Shown here piece after piece: positions 45,141 to 56,393 of a stretch of DNA of 64,000 bases (within the stretch, counting starts at the first letter, position 1; every line of letters starts with the position of its first letter). The notes beneath the pieces are model-generated. The model saw only the letters and a list, made by a program, of their open reading frames with translations. It was not told the DNA's origin and ran no database searches. The translations under genes were made by a program, and so were the position numbers. The stretch is taken from contig OV884059.1 of assembly GCA_930367215.1 (NCBI GenBank), positions 38,245,882-38,309,881 of the forward strand. Reading direction: 5' to 3'. The DNA is from Pollenia angustigena. Its lineage: Eukaryota; Arthropoda; Insecta; Diptera; Polleniidae.

Positions 45141-45870
45141 AGGCTCAGTTAGGCGAACGTTGCTGTACCGTATCTGAACTGTATCAATCAGCTGTTCGCT
45201 TTTTGTTATATGAAAACCAATACAAAAGCTTACCGAAATGCAATGTACCGTAGTTGCAACGTACCAATCTGTATAAAATAGAATAAAATTTAGACAGTGA
45301 TGGGAGGCTTGTATGTTACATTGAATGCGGGTAATTTTGCTCTTTTTTTTGGTACTTTTTTAGTATATCTATGGAATTGCGACAAAACAACTTACAATAC
45401 AACATATTTCCAAATATACAAATATACATATGTTTAGATGTTTAAAATAAACAAATGCATATACACATACAATGAAAAAGGGAAACATATAAAAGACTTT
45501 AAATGGTATCAAAACCTTGTTTGGTGTATGCACATTTACAATATATGTATGCTAAAAATGTATATATGCTAAAATACAAATTTATTTATTGTAAATCTAT
45601 AATATAAATATTAAATTATTAACATTTTTTACATATACAAAATACTGTTTTAATACCATTTAATTCACGTGGTGCCTTTTCTGCACAACGGTCACCATTT
45701 GAACATTTTTGATTTTCATCACTGTTTGTTTTGTTTTATGTATACTATTGCTTTTTGTTTATGTATGGGAAAACATATGACACGTTTTTAAACGTTCTAT
45801 AAGTGCACCAACGTGCTTACAGTACGGTGCGTTACATTACGGGTACAGCAACGTTCGCCTAACTGAGCCT
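45141..45870. mobile_element. 730-bp TIR element with TAA TSD
   Basis: TIRs AGGCTCAGTTAGGCGAACG and GTTGCTGTACC with exact complement at the right; TAA at 45138-45140 and 45871-45873. Inner sequence AT-rich, no gene. Confidence 0.9.
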
Positions 45871-46206
45871 TAACAAACTCCACTCGGTCTTTTGCCTTCG
45901 TGGTGTTCGGTTATTTCTCGTATGAGCCTTAGTTTTTCAATTTTTGAATATATTTAAAAGAAAAAAAAAAAAAAAACTCATTGACGCCAGGACGCCATTT
46001 TGTTCTTTAACTGGTGGTATCGTGGTTTTAAATGCCGTTAATATACACATTAACTTTTTAAAGTGATACTATTTATTTACTTCTTATATAATTGGAACTT
46101 AAAGTTTCAATAAAACAATTAAAAGTGTTTTCTTTACGAAAAACTGTGCAGTGAAGCTAGTACTCTTTTTCTTTAAAAAAGGCAACTACCGCCGTTTTTT
46201 GCCCAT

Positions 46207-47727
46207 ATGGGGAAAAAAAGGAAGAAAAAGCCAGACGGAAGTGAGCACAAAAAGCAGAGAGAGGACAAGGAATCCTCGATTAATTCTCAGGAAATGTTGA
46301 GTGAGTCAGGCCCATCCACATCGTCGTCGGTGTCATCTGTAGCATCAATGGAACATCTAATTGAACAGCAGGTAGGGGAAGCGGAAAATCAAACCGCCCC
46401 TCAGACAGAATCTGGTAAGTCACCTCAACAACCTCCTTTTGACCCACACCCTGCCCCAAATGGCTCTAAACCCATTTCAGCTTTGGCCGAACAAGATCGT
46501 GAAGTGATTAATTGGTACCAGGGGAATCATCCTGGTCCTTTTTTGTGTTAATTAGGTCCAAAGACCAATTATCTACACGCAGAATGAATAGTGAGCTTTT
46601 TCTTTTTGAAAAACTTAAAAAAATGAAGATTTCGGACATCATGCTCAAAAATATTGGAGATCGCCTGTACAGGGCATCTTTCCCAAACGCAGAGGCTGCA
46701 AATGCTTTTGCCCTTAATCGTAATCTAGAATCTGAAGGGCTCGAGGCTTTCATTCCGGATAGATTTACCCAAAAATTTGGCATCATAAGAAATGTCCCGC
46801 GATCTTTCACTGATAGTGAAATAATGGCTGAAATTGAGGACCAAAACTCGCTGGAAGTTGTGTCGATCCATAGATTTCATAGGAAAGATGAGCTTGGAGC
46901 AGTGGTTCCATCCCTTACTATTAAGGTTGGTTTTAATACTACATCATTGCCTAAGACGGTTAAGATGTTTGGTACCCTAGTTAGGGTGGACATTTATGTT
47001 CCACCACTAAGACAATGCAAAAATTGTGGTCGTCTTGGACATATAGCAATACGCTGCAGGGGCAAAAAGAGGTGTCTTAGCTGCGGTGCTAATATGTCCT
47101 GCCCTAACAACTGTGGCAATTATAAATGTGATTTCTGTTTAACCAATTTCCACATGTGTTGAAAACTGTGGTTCTAAAGTATGTCTTAGCTGCAATTCAA
47201 ACTCTCACGATTCTTCAAATCGTGATAAATGCCCTAAATGGAAAAATGAAAAAGATATTCAGGAAGTAATGGCTCTGTCAAATCTCTCAAGAAAGGAAGT
47301 AATGGTTAAATACTCGCTAAACGATAACTATTATGCACTACTTGCTGACAAAGAATATGATATCAATTTCCACCACTTGGAAAATAAACGTAAACCAGCC
47401 ATGTTTGATCATAACCAGGAGATCAACCGTAGGATCACCAAGGTTAAATATAGTAAAATTGTGTCAACACGACCTAACATCACATACCCTCAATTACAAC
47501 CTGTAACTGTTGAGCCGTCGCAGGCGGTTTATTAAAGCCCCAAATATTTCACCATCTCAGAGTTTGAAAGAACCATTAAACTACTTACGAATCAACTTGC
47601 GGTAATTTTCAATGATGAATCACCTGAAAAAACGAATATTATATCTAACTTTAAAAATTCACTTCTAGCTGTTGGCAATGCCATTAACAAAGAACTAAAC
47701 TCTGAATCCTTGACTGACAACCCTTAA
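46207..47727 (+). pseudogene. I-like LINE ORF1 (nucleic-acid-binding Gag-like protein), frameshifted
   Basis: ATG at 46207 opens a basic leader (MGKKRKKKPDG) and a Ser/Pro/Gln-rich acidic segment. The frame breaks near 46540 and resumes with FEKLKKMKISDIMLKNIGDR, an RRM-like region, then FGIIRNVPRSFTDSEIMAEI. Zinc knuckles follow: CKNCGRLGHIAIRC (about 47018), a second Cys-rich block (CLSCGANMSCPNNC) and a third. Frame breaks near 47160 and 47535; the last part (about 47540-47727) is acidic. In I elements this protein binds the LINE RNA and forms particles. Zinc-knuckle type and position just before an APE/RT/RNase H ORF support the assignment. Confidence 0.85.
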
Positions 47728-47756
47728 CTAACATCTTTATTAATTCTTAAATCAAT

Positions 47757-50700
47757 ATGCTAATATCTCACTACAATATTCAAAGTCTTAGAGCCAACAA
47801 ATCATATTTTGAATTTTTCCTCAATAACCATGATGTTGATATTTGCGCGGTAAGTGAAATCTTCTCATTTGATGAAAACCAACAATATACTAATATTCTC
47901 AATTATAATTCTGTTACAAAAACCAGACCTGATAATTACGGCGGGGTTACGATTTTTTTCAAAAAACACATTAAATTTATAAATCTAATGTTTTCATCAT
48001 TGTTGGATATTCTTGTATGTGAAACCACTAACCTCACACCTAACATTACAATTGCATCAGTCTACTTTCCACATTCTGTTAAAAATGATACACTTCATCA
48101 TGAACTACTCAAACTTTTGAACTTTGTTGTTCTCCAGCTTTTGGCGATACTCTAACATCCAGTCGTGGCAAGCTTTTGACGAATATTTTTGATTTAACTG
48201 ATTTCAGATGCCTGAACTCTGGGGAGATAACTTTCAGAAAAACAATTGCCGACCCATCTTGTGTAGGCTCCGTGCTTGACCTTACCTTTACAAATTCAAG
48301 ACTGTCCTTTGAATGGTATGTTTTTCAAAGCAACATCGGAGGTAGCCATCATTACCCTGTTATGTGTAAAACGGATTTCATTAACATTAAAAACATTAGA
48401 TTTGTTTCAAAGAAAATGTTAATCAACAGTTTAAACAATTTATCAATTTCGACATCTTTCGATGATATTGAAAAAGATTTTCGTAATTTTATAGACAGGT
48501 CAACGTATATTCTTGAGAGCTCAAAACGTAAACCAAAAGTTTGGTGGAACTCCAATTTAACCAGGCGGCATCGTTTAAAAACTGCTGCACAAAAATGTTT
48601 CAACTCCTACAAATCGATGGAAAATGCTAATGCCCTTTTATCTGCAATTAAAAATTTTAAATCATGCCTCAAAGAATCCAAAACTAATTCCTTTAATACA
48701 AAAATTAGCGAGTTGAATGCTAAACCAGACTCCAAATCGCTTTTCAGATTTATAAACAACTGTAAACATTATGGCACAGATAGACTTCGTAATAAATGGA
48801 ATTCCAAAAATGATTTTGCTTTTTTGACACATCTCAAGAATCAGGTTATTGATTATAATAATTTGGTATTAGATATTACGGCACCCGCTGCGGATTTTTC
48901 TCCTTTTTCTTTTGATGAACTCAAAACAGTTTTAAATTTGAAGTCAAACCCCTCAGCTGCTGGTCATGACAGAATAACATATGAAATGATAAGATTCCTA
49001 GGACCCTCTTCTTTGGAGAATTTATTAAATGCAATAAATGATAAATGGCAAACTTTGGATATTAACGATGCGTGGAGGAAAATAAGAATTGCACCCATAC
49101 CTAAGAGGAATAAGGATCTTGAAATTTATACTAATTTTAGGCCCATTGCCCTCATTTCGGTTTTCATTAAAACTATCAACTTAATGGTCAAAGCTAGACT
49201 TAATACATTTCTTGATGAAAATAATATTTTACCAAATCGTTCCTTTGCATACAGGAAATATTTCTCTGCAAGCTCGTGCATAAACGAAATAATACATACC
49301 ATTGGAATTCATTCTATGTGCTATCGACATCTCTAAGGCATATGACTGCGTTAATCTTAATATAATGCAGGATATTTTATCGGATATTAATTGCCCCTGT
49401 CACATTAAGAACTGGATGTTGAATTTTCTAAGACGAAGAATTCTTATTATGGGAAATTGTGAAATTGAAGTATCAAATGGCCTGCCGCATGGAAGCTGCC
49501 TTAGTCCTACAATTTTTAACATTTACACCACTCATCTTCATCAATTACAGGATTCCAACACACATTACTTTCAATACGCGGATGACTTTATTCTTATTTC
49601 ATCCAACAAATACTTTGATCAGGCAGTACATAACCTTCAACAAAAATTATTTCTGTTTAAACAAAAAACGGATAACATAAATTTAACGTTTAATCCAGAA
49701 AAAACCAAAATTTTATATCTAGCCAAAGGCTCTCGCAAAGAAGTAAAAATCACAATAGATGCCAAGCCCATTGAAAATGTTAAAAGTATTTGTTTTCTGG
49801 GTAGAATTATCAATAAAAGTTTAACTGTCAAAGAACAATATGACGAAATTTTTTCCAGAACTTCTTCAGCTGTAAATGCTATTAAGATAAAAGCTGGTCT
49901 TAATCCGAAAATTGCTATTAATTTAACAAAAAGTATTGTTTTTTCAAAAGTAGAATATGCACGTTCGACTACTGCCATATCTCCCAATTATATTAACAAA
50001 CGAATTGCTACTTTTCAGAATAATCTCTTACGCAGATCTCTTGGTTTGACTCCGTCCACTCCCATACACTTAATTTATGCATTGGCAATTACTTTACCTC
50101 CACCATAAAGAGCTCTTTATCTAGCTGCAAAAGAACTGGCAAAGATGAAAATTTTTAGGAAACAAGCATATGATTACTTTACGACTCAAATATGCAATAA
50201 ATCGAGTCTAAACTTTATTTACCGCAACTACAAGGAAATTTTTGACAAAATTGCTGTACCCTCGAAGACAGGGAAGCCTGCTAATATGAATGTGATTTTA
50301 AACTTAACACCATTCTGTAAAAATGCTGCTAATCTTCAAACCTTTCGTCCTTACTATCTTGACGCCCTAAACACGTATAGAGGTGAGGGATATGCTATAT
50401 TTGCCACGGATGCATCAATAACGGACTCCTCTACAGATTTTTCGGTATGCAATATTTCAACCAACGGCTCATGCCTTTATAGGATAGCCTCCAGAATCTC
50501 ATCTCTTAGTGGAGAACTTTATGCAATTTATAAGGCAGTTAAGTCCATAATCAAGGAAGGCATATCTAGGGCAGTGTTTTTCACAGATAGCAAAAATGCA
50601 TGTATTCTACTCGACAAAAACATAGTAACATAGTAACAATTTCCTCATTTCTAAAATTCTCACGACAATTCAAAACTCGCAAATAGACTCTATAATTTTT

Positions 50701-51234
50701 ATTTGGTGTCCTGCGCATATTGGTTTGGATTTTAATGAAAAATCTGACAGCCTGGCCAAGCAGGCTGTTACGGATGGTCAACTGGTAAATCATCAGCTTA
50801 CAATAACAGATGCCTGTACACAAATATACAACAGGCTATGGTTAGATTGGTCCAGAGAGTTCTCGCAAACCTCTCAAGTCAAAGGTATATTGTTTTCTCA
50901 ATTTTTTCACACACCACCTAAAAAACACTGGTTTAGTAATTCAAACATGGAGAGTAAACACATTAAGGATATAAACAGACTACTCACAGACCATACGTAT
51001 GGTAAAAAGTATCTCAAACTCATCAAGGGGGAATAATCATACATCTGTGACACCTGCAACATACAAGAAACCGACAATCATTCCATTTTTAACTGCACAA
51101 AATATAGTCACCTCAAATCCAACTTTAAATTTTTTAACAAATACAATAACCTTCAAATGCTTCTCAAGGGTTTCAAAATTAATGTATTCAACGAGCTTGT
51201 CAAATTCATACAATTGGCCAAAATCACTCTATAA
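47757..51234 (+). pseudogene. I-like LINE ORF2: APE endonuclease, reverse transcriptase, RNase H
   Basis: ATG at 47757, 29 bp after the ORF1 stop. N-terminal endonuclease (HYNIQSLRANKSYFEFFL, VDICAVSEIF) lacks its central segment: around 48130 the sequence jumps to SPAFGDTLTSSRGKLL, losing the GD-N catalytic part. The reverse transcriptase has PSAAGHDRITYEMIRFLGP, FRPIALIS, motif A CAIDISKAYDCVN after a frameshift near 49310, NGLPHGSCLSPTIFNIYT and YADDFILIS. RNase H follows at 50395-50760 with ATDAS, SGELYAIYKA, FTDSKNA and AHIGLDFNEKSDSLAK, so all four acidic positions are recognisable. A CCHC-type end (CDTCNIQETDNHSIFNC) precedes the stop at 51232-51234. Several frameshifts make it non-functional. 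Confidence 0.9.
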
Positions 51235-51281
51235 GTTGGAAATCCACAATCCCATTAATAAACTCAGGCAAAAGTGCACTT

Positions 51282-52195
51282 TACGGGGCGTACGAAAAAA
51301 AAAATGAAAAAAATATGCTACCCGATTCAGAATAAAAAAAGAAAAAAACCATAATTAAAATTTAATGGGTCTGAGGCCCGTGGGGCCCTCTGGACCCAAA
51401 AAACCGCCCCGCCCACTTAGTTGAATGTGTGGGTACTCAAATTAAAGGTAATTGTACAAGAAAAACGAAAATAATAAAATTTAGGGCGGGCGGGACTTTT
51501 TTTGGCCCTCTGGGTAAAAAAAAGTGCACCCATCCACTCACATCTATGTGTAGGTACTCAAATTAAAGGTAATTTGCTCACGATTGTAAATATTTTGTTT
51601 TATTTTGTATTTTTTTAATGTTTTATGTTCGATTTAAAAAAAAAAAATTTATTTTTTTTTTTGTAACTAATAGCCTATTTCCGATGTGCTAAAGAATTAT
51701 TTTCTGCTTAGCCGGCCTTCGGCCGGGCGCATGGATTTTCTCCTCTATGGAATAAAAAACCCGGCTTCGCTAACTAAAGCTTCTCTGCATAGCCGGCCTT
51801 CGGCTGGGCGCAAGGATTTTATCCTCTATGGTATAACCAATACCGGCTTCGCTAACTAAAGCTTCTCTGCATAGCCGGCCTTTGGCCGTTCGCAAGGATT
51901 TTCTCCTCTATGGTATAACAAACACCTGCTTCGCTAACTAATGCTTTTCTGCACCTAAAAGATACTTAAATTAACCTAGAGAGGAAAATAATATGCGAAC
52001 ACAAAAACAAAATACATATTTGCAATCGTGAGCAAATTACCTTAAATTTGAGTACCCACACATATCTCAAAGTGGGCGGGGCAGTTTTTTGGGTCCAGAG
52101 GGCACCTCGGGCCTCAGCCCCCTTAAATTTTAATTATGGTTTTTTTTTTTTTTATTCTGAATCGGGTTGCATATTTTTTTTCCGTACGCCCCGTA
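51282..52195. mobile_element. Mutator-like TIR element with satellite core, 10-bp TSD
   Basis: Ends TACGGGGCGTACG and complement; inverted arms of about 200-300 bp continue with ACCCGATTCAGAATAAAAAA and GGTACTCAAATTAAAGGTAA. Flanked by AAGTGCACTT at 51272-51281 and 52196-52205. It inserted in the 3'UTR of the LINE, 47 bp past the ORF2 stop. The centre carries the same ~83-bp satellite units as 20215-20575. The left arm contains an extra ~115-bp tandem copy. No transposase. Confidence 0.88.
51710..51955 (+). repeat. ~83-bp satellite array, three direct units
   Basis: Units of TTCGCTAACTAAAGCTTCTC, TGCATAGCCGGCCTTCGGC, GGGCGCAAGGATTTTCTCCT and CTATGGTATAACAAA. Clearly homologous to the array in the 20040-20893 element. 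Confidence 0.88.
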
Positions 52196-52736
52196 AAGTG
52201 CACTTCAGCCTAAACTCATTCTAAGCTGCTTTCCCCTTCTCTGCTTTTGTGCTCTTTCTCGACATCACAGATCCTGGAAGCCACTATCTTTCCTGAGCAA
52301 ACTCAAATATAGCAAAAGTTAAAGCAACAGCTGTTTCCAGTCCTGGCATATAAACTTTGTGTTTTGCCATTTTCACATAATCAAAAAAAAAAAAAAATAA
52401 CAAACGCGTATTTTGAAAAATAAAATTTACAAAATGTTAAATTCACGTGTACGCGGTATTTTATTAATATTTGCCATTATTAAAATATATTTGTGCACAC
52501 AAAACTTTAAAATGAGAAAAGTAAAAGAAAGTACGTAGTTGCCAGTTCGTATTTTTATTTTGGCAAAAATAATCGGTATTTACTTTAGTGTTGCCACATT
52601 TTTAAAAATGTTAAGTTTATTTCATACAGAAGTTGTGAAAACGAAAAATAGTTGAAGGTAACTTTATTCCTCACTAGTGCTAAAGGTACCATTAACTATT
52701 TCGATCTTTAAAGGTCAATCGTGAAAACGGGCCTTA

Positions 52737-53010
52737 ATATTCGAATTGTAAGAAGAATTACTAACAAAAATGTTCTGTTTCCCAGCAAAAATAAAATTAG
52801 AAAATCACTGGGAAAAGTGAAAAATTATTAACGGCTAGGGGAATTTTTTTGCAACGAACATTTTTTCACGTTATTTTATAACCTCTGTTTATAGAATTTG
52901 TTTTTTTTTTTTATATACATATATATATATATATATTTAAAATATAATATGTATACATCTTTTTGTATTTTTAGTTTAATTTATTGAAATAAATTGTTGG
53001 ATATCCCAAT
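52737..53010 (+). promoter_or_regulatory. Upstream region of the casein kinase gene
   Basis: AT-rich, with a (TA)n run at about 52916-52936. TTTTTGTATTTTTAG at 52961-52975 could be a 3' splice site for a 5'UTR exon, which would leave about 35 nt of leader before the ATG at 53011. No TATA box or initiator can be chosen reliably. Confidence 0.35.
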
Positions 53011-53918
53011 ATGGATAAATTTAATCCGATGAAGATTCGGTCCGATGCTACTGTTGGCGGGAAGTACAGATTGAGTAGAAAAATAGGTAAATATAAGCTA
53101 ATTATAATCAATAAACTGAAAACTTAGGTCTTAACTATTTTAGGAAGTGGATCCTTTGGAGACATTTACCTGGGTATAAGTATTCAAAGTGGAGAAGAAG
53201 TGGCAATTAAAATGGAAAGTACTTCCGCTCGCCATCCACAGCTCCAATACGAAGCAAAACTGTATCGTATTCTTAATGGAGGTGTTGGAATACCTCGAAT
53301 TCGTCATCATGGCAAGGAAAAAAATTTTAATATTCTTGTAATGGATCTTCTAGGTCCATCTTTGGAAGATTTGTTTAATTTCTGCACTCGTCATTTTACT
53401 ATTAAAACTGTTTTAATGTTAGTTGATCAGATGATTGGACGCTTGGAATATATACATATGAAATGTTTTATACATCGTGATATTAAGCCAGATAATTTTT
53501 TGATGGGTATTGGTCGCCACTGCAATAAGTTATTTTTAATTGATTTTGGTTTGGCCAAGAAATATCGGGACCCAACCACCCGGCTTCACATACAATACCG
53601 TGAAGACAAAAATTTGACTGGAACTGCTCGTTATGCATCTATCAATGCTCATTTAGGTATTGAGCAATCTCGCAGAGATGATATGGAGTCGTTGGGGTAT
53701 GTTATGATGTATTTTAATCGAGGTGTTTTGCCCTGGCAGGGAATGAAAGCCAACAATAAAACCCAAAAATATGAAAAAATTTCGGAGAAAAAAATGTCTA
53801 CTCCTATAGAAGTTTTATGCAAAGGATTCCCTGCAGAATTTTCTATGTATTTAAACTATTGCCGTAGTTTACGATTTGATGAGCAGCCTGATTATATGTA
53901 TCTTCGACAACTTTTTAG
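53011..53918 (+). CDS. CkIalpha-like: Casein kinase I alpha-like protein kinase, first two exons
   Basis: Serine/threonine kinase of the CK1 family, alpha type. Exon 1 (53011-53086) starts ATG GAT AAA and is joined through a 57-bp GT-AG intron (53087-53143) to exon 2 (53144-53918), giving 283 complete codons plus two bases. The split lies inside the glycine loop [11 protein letters not shown] (residues 26-36). Next are ATP lysine K48 (VAIKMES), HRDIKPDNF with catalytic D138, DFG at 159-161 and the CK1 signature [15 protein letters not shown] near 184-198, then [20 protein letters not shown]. All key residues are present and the frame is clean. Exon 2 ends at a GTGAGT donor after QLF-R, where CK1-alpha normally continues for some 50-60 residues; that exon was not found in the window. 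A 3.7-kb palindromic element begins 90 bp beyond the donor. CK1-alpha kinases phosphorylate Wnt and Hedgehog pathway components, among others; for this copy that is inference. Changes against typical fly CK1-alpha suggest a paralogue. Confidence 0.88.
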
Positions 53919-55336
53919 GTGAGTTTATTTTGTTTTGTTTTTGTACTAATTACACTGTGCTCGAAACTAACACTTTTTTTAGACAAGCTGGGCACTTGTC
54001 GTTTTAACCAGGGTTTCGAACAACTGCTAAAAGCAGTCAAAATTTGCATAAAATTTCATTTATTTTCAGCAACATGCTGGAAAAAAATGAACTGTATTCT
54101 ATTTTCATCACACTCATACTTAAATCAGTTGAACTGTGTGCGCACAGTTACTGAAAAAACAGTAACACAATTTACTTTTTTTTCAGCAGTCAAGAGAATC
54201 AGCAGCCGACTCACTCCATTTTTAACACACAGACTGCTGAACTGGCTACTGAAACACAGAAGCTGATGTGTTTACAGTTGACGTAAACATTTTTTTTTAG
54301 TTTACTAAACGACGTAGCTAGAAACTGGCAGTTCGACTGTATAGTCGCGTAACACAAACTGGCTGGTGACTATATTGAGTTCTGTTCACTTAAAAATACA
54401 TTTGTTTTGTTGTTGAAAAAGAAAAGAGAAATACAATTACATACGTACATATATATGTATGTATGTATGTATTAATAGAATGAAGAAACTTATTTGTAAT
54501 GTTTGGAATGTCAATTATAATACTTTTTATTTAAAAATATTTATTTGTGCTTTATATAGGTACATAGGAATTTAATAAAAAATTAAAAAATTGTTTTTAA
54601 GATAAAATGAAAATAAGATTTTCTATAGAAAAAATAACAAACATACAAATTTTTTCTGTTAGTTTAAAATATTATAAGTTTCCACTAAAATTATTTATTA
54701 ACTATTTTATTTTTAAATCAAGCTCTAGGTCTTTTTAATATTAAATTATTTATTTTCGATAATAATAAAAAGACCTAGAGCTTGATTTAAAAATAAAACA
54801 GTTATTAAATTAAAAAAGGTCAAATAAAAGCTAAATATAAAATTATTTATAATAATCTAAGTTTTTTTTTGTTTTGTTTATACATAGGTATTTTAATTAT
54901 TATATACCTTTTTATATTTATTTATTTATTTACATATGTCTATAGAACATTGTCCCTTGCAGACTATTTAAAGAACTTAAATTAGTTAATTCAAAATAAT
55001 ATATACAATTTGTTAACTATTATTTACAAGATTTAAATACTATTTACAAAATATTATTATAAAAATTATATTTAAATGTGATTATTTCTCATATTATAAA
55101 AAAGAAAAGAATTATAGTTATGTTTTGATGAGCTAAATTCCATTATAAAATGATGCGACAATTTATTAACCCAGCAAAAACTTTACTTACAATCCTACTT
55201 TTAATGACTTCAAGAATTCATTACTTTGTAGCTTTATTCGCCACTTTTTGGATTATTAGTTATATATTAAATAATAACTTTATTATTGTATCTTAAATAT
55301 ACAGACAAATTTAAATTTTCATTATGACAATAAAAA

Positions 55337-56393
55337 GCTGGATAAAACTTAAAAAACTGAAGGTCTTAAAACAATTAAACAAACTGCTGGCTGGTTTTTT
55401 TTAAATTTTTACGAAAATAGCTTAAAAACTTCCGTTTTATTTTCTTTTGAAAAACAGGCAGTGAACTTTAGTTTTGAAAATAATTAAAAATATGTTCTTA
55501 ATTCAATTTATATGCAGGTTCAAATATTTAAACTTGTTAACATGATTGTTTAATTTTTGGTTTTTCTTTATATTTTTGTGTTTTTCTTCATTTTAACTTT
55601 TACTTTTGAAGGTATTTTGCCTTACTTACGTTTATAAGACTGAATTTTTACGTTTTTATGTAATTTTCTTGTTCTATTTATGTTTTTTCCACTAATAAAT
55701 ATTAAAAAAAAATTTCAAGTGCATATTTTTTAAATATTTAGCCCAAATATTTATATTTTTAGGTAATTTTTTTGCTTATAAAACGCGATGCATATGCGTT
55801 TATAAAACATAATATTTACATTGGCTAAAATTGCTTTTAACGTTCCCTGAAGGAATCTTCGTGTCCATAATAAATTTTTTATTCAACTGCAACGTTCTAA
55901 TTTTGTACTTAATAGTCCATTTATTAGAGCTTGAGCTCTATTTCCCAGCAAAAACTTTGCTTACAAAATAAGCAGAAAAATAATAAGAATTTGACGAGCC
56001 AACTACTTACTTTTCTACTAGAAAAAGTACTTATTTTTGTTCGAGATGTCCCAAAAGTAATCCTTTATAATTTAGCCTATTATAATCCAAAAAATAATAG
56101 GTTTTTTTTATACTTAAAATTTTTATAAAAATATATAGTTACACAAAGTCAATAAAGTAAAATTTTTTTTATTTTTTTTTTATTTTTATTTTTTTTAGTT
56201 ATTTTTTTTTTATTTTTTCTTATTTTATTTTATTTTACTTTATTTTATTTTTTATTTTTTTTCTGTCTCTGGCGGGATTCGATCGCGCAACCTCGGTGCT
56301 GATAGACTAGCTCTCTACCAGCTAGTCTAGCGGGGCAGTGTAGTTTTTGTATTAAAAAACTATGTTTTTTTTACTATAATGACTATAATGACA
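55337..56393. other. Spacer of the giant palindrome
   Basis: AT-rich, with a CCCAGCAAAAACTTTGC element end at 55945, a low-complexity TTTTATTTTA tract at 56155-56260 and a tRNA-like SINE head at 56262-56340. No gene. Confidence 0.6.
56262..56340 (-). mobile_element. tRNA-like SINE head, second copy
   Basis: Minus strand: GCTAGACTAGCTGGTAGAGA (box A-like) and GCGATCGAATCCCGCC (box B, one change). Homologous to 5619-5691. On its 3' side comes directly an A/T-rich tract, so the body is lost or was never present. Confidence 0.65.

Larger units (their letters stand above)
45879..52396 (+). mobile_element. I-like LINE, full length with TSD, disabled
   Basis: Flanked by TAACAAAC at 45871-45878 and 52397-52404. 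About 330-bp 5'UTR, ORF1 (46207-47727), ORF2 (47757-51234), 3'UTR and oligo-A at 52382-52396. RNase H in ORF2 and zinc knuckles in ORF1 fit the I clade. A Mutator-like element sits in the 3'UTR (51282-52195). Frameshifts in both ORFs and a gap in the endonuclease disable it. Confidence 0.88.
44911..52733. mobile_element. PIF-like TIR element, TTA TSD, outer shell of a large nest
   Basis: Left GGCCCGTTTTCGCGACTT, right complement GGCCCGTTTTCACGATTG; TTA at 44908-44910 and 52734-52736. Its own sequence is only 44911-45140 plus about 52405-52733 (roughly 560 bp, non-coding). The rest is the 730-bp element 45141-45870 and the LINE 45879-52396. Confidence 0.78.

Noticed and set aside
46508..46810. 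Minus-strand frame opposite LINE ORF1
   Set aside because: Shadow of the coding strand; the plus-strand frame has zinc knuckles and family order.
51710..51955. Regular GC-rich repeats, considered as a CRISPR-like array
   Set aside because: Units are contiguous ~83-bp satellite monomers without unique spacers, in an insect genome, inside a TIR element.
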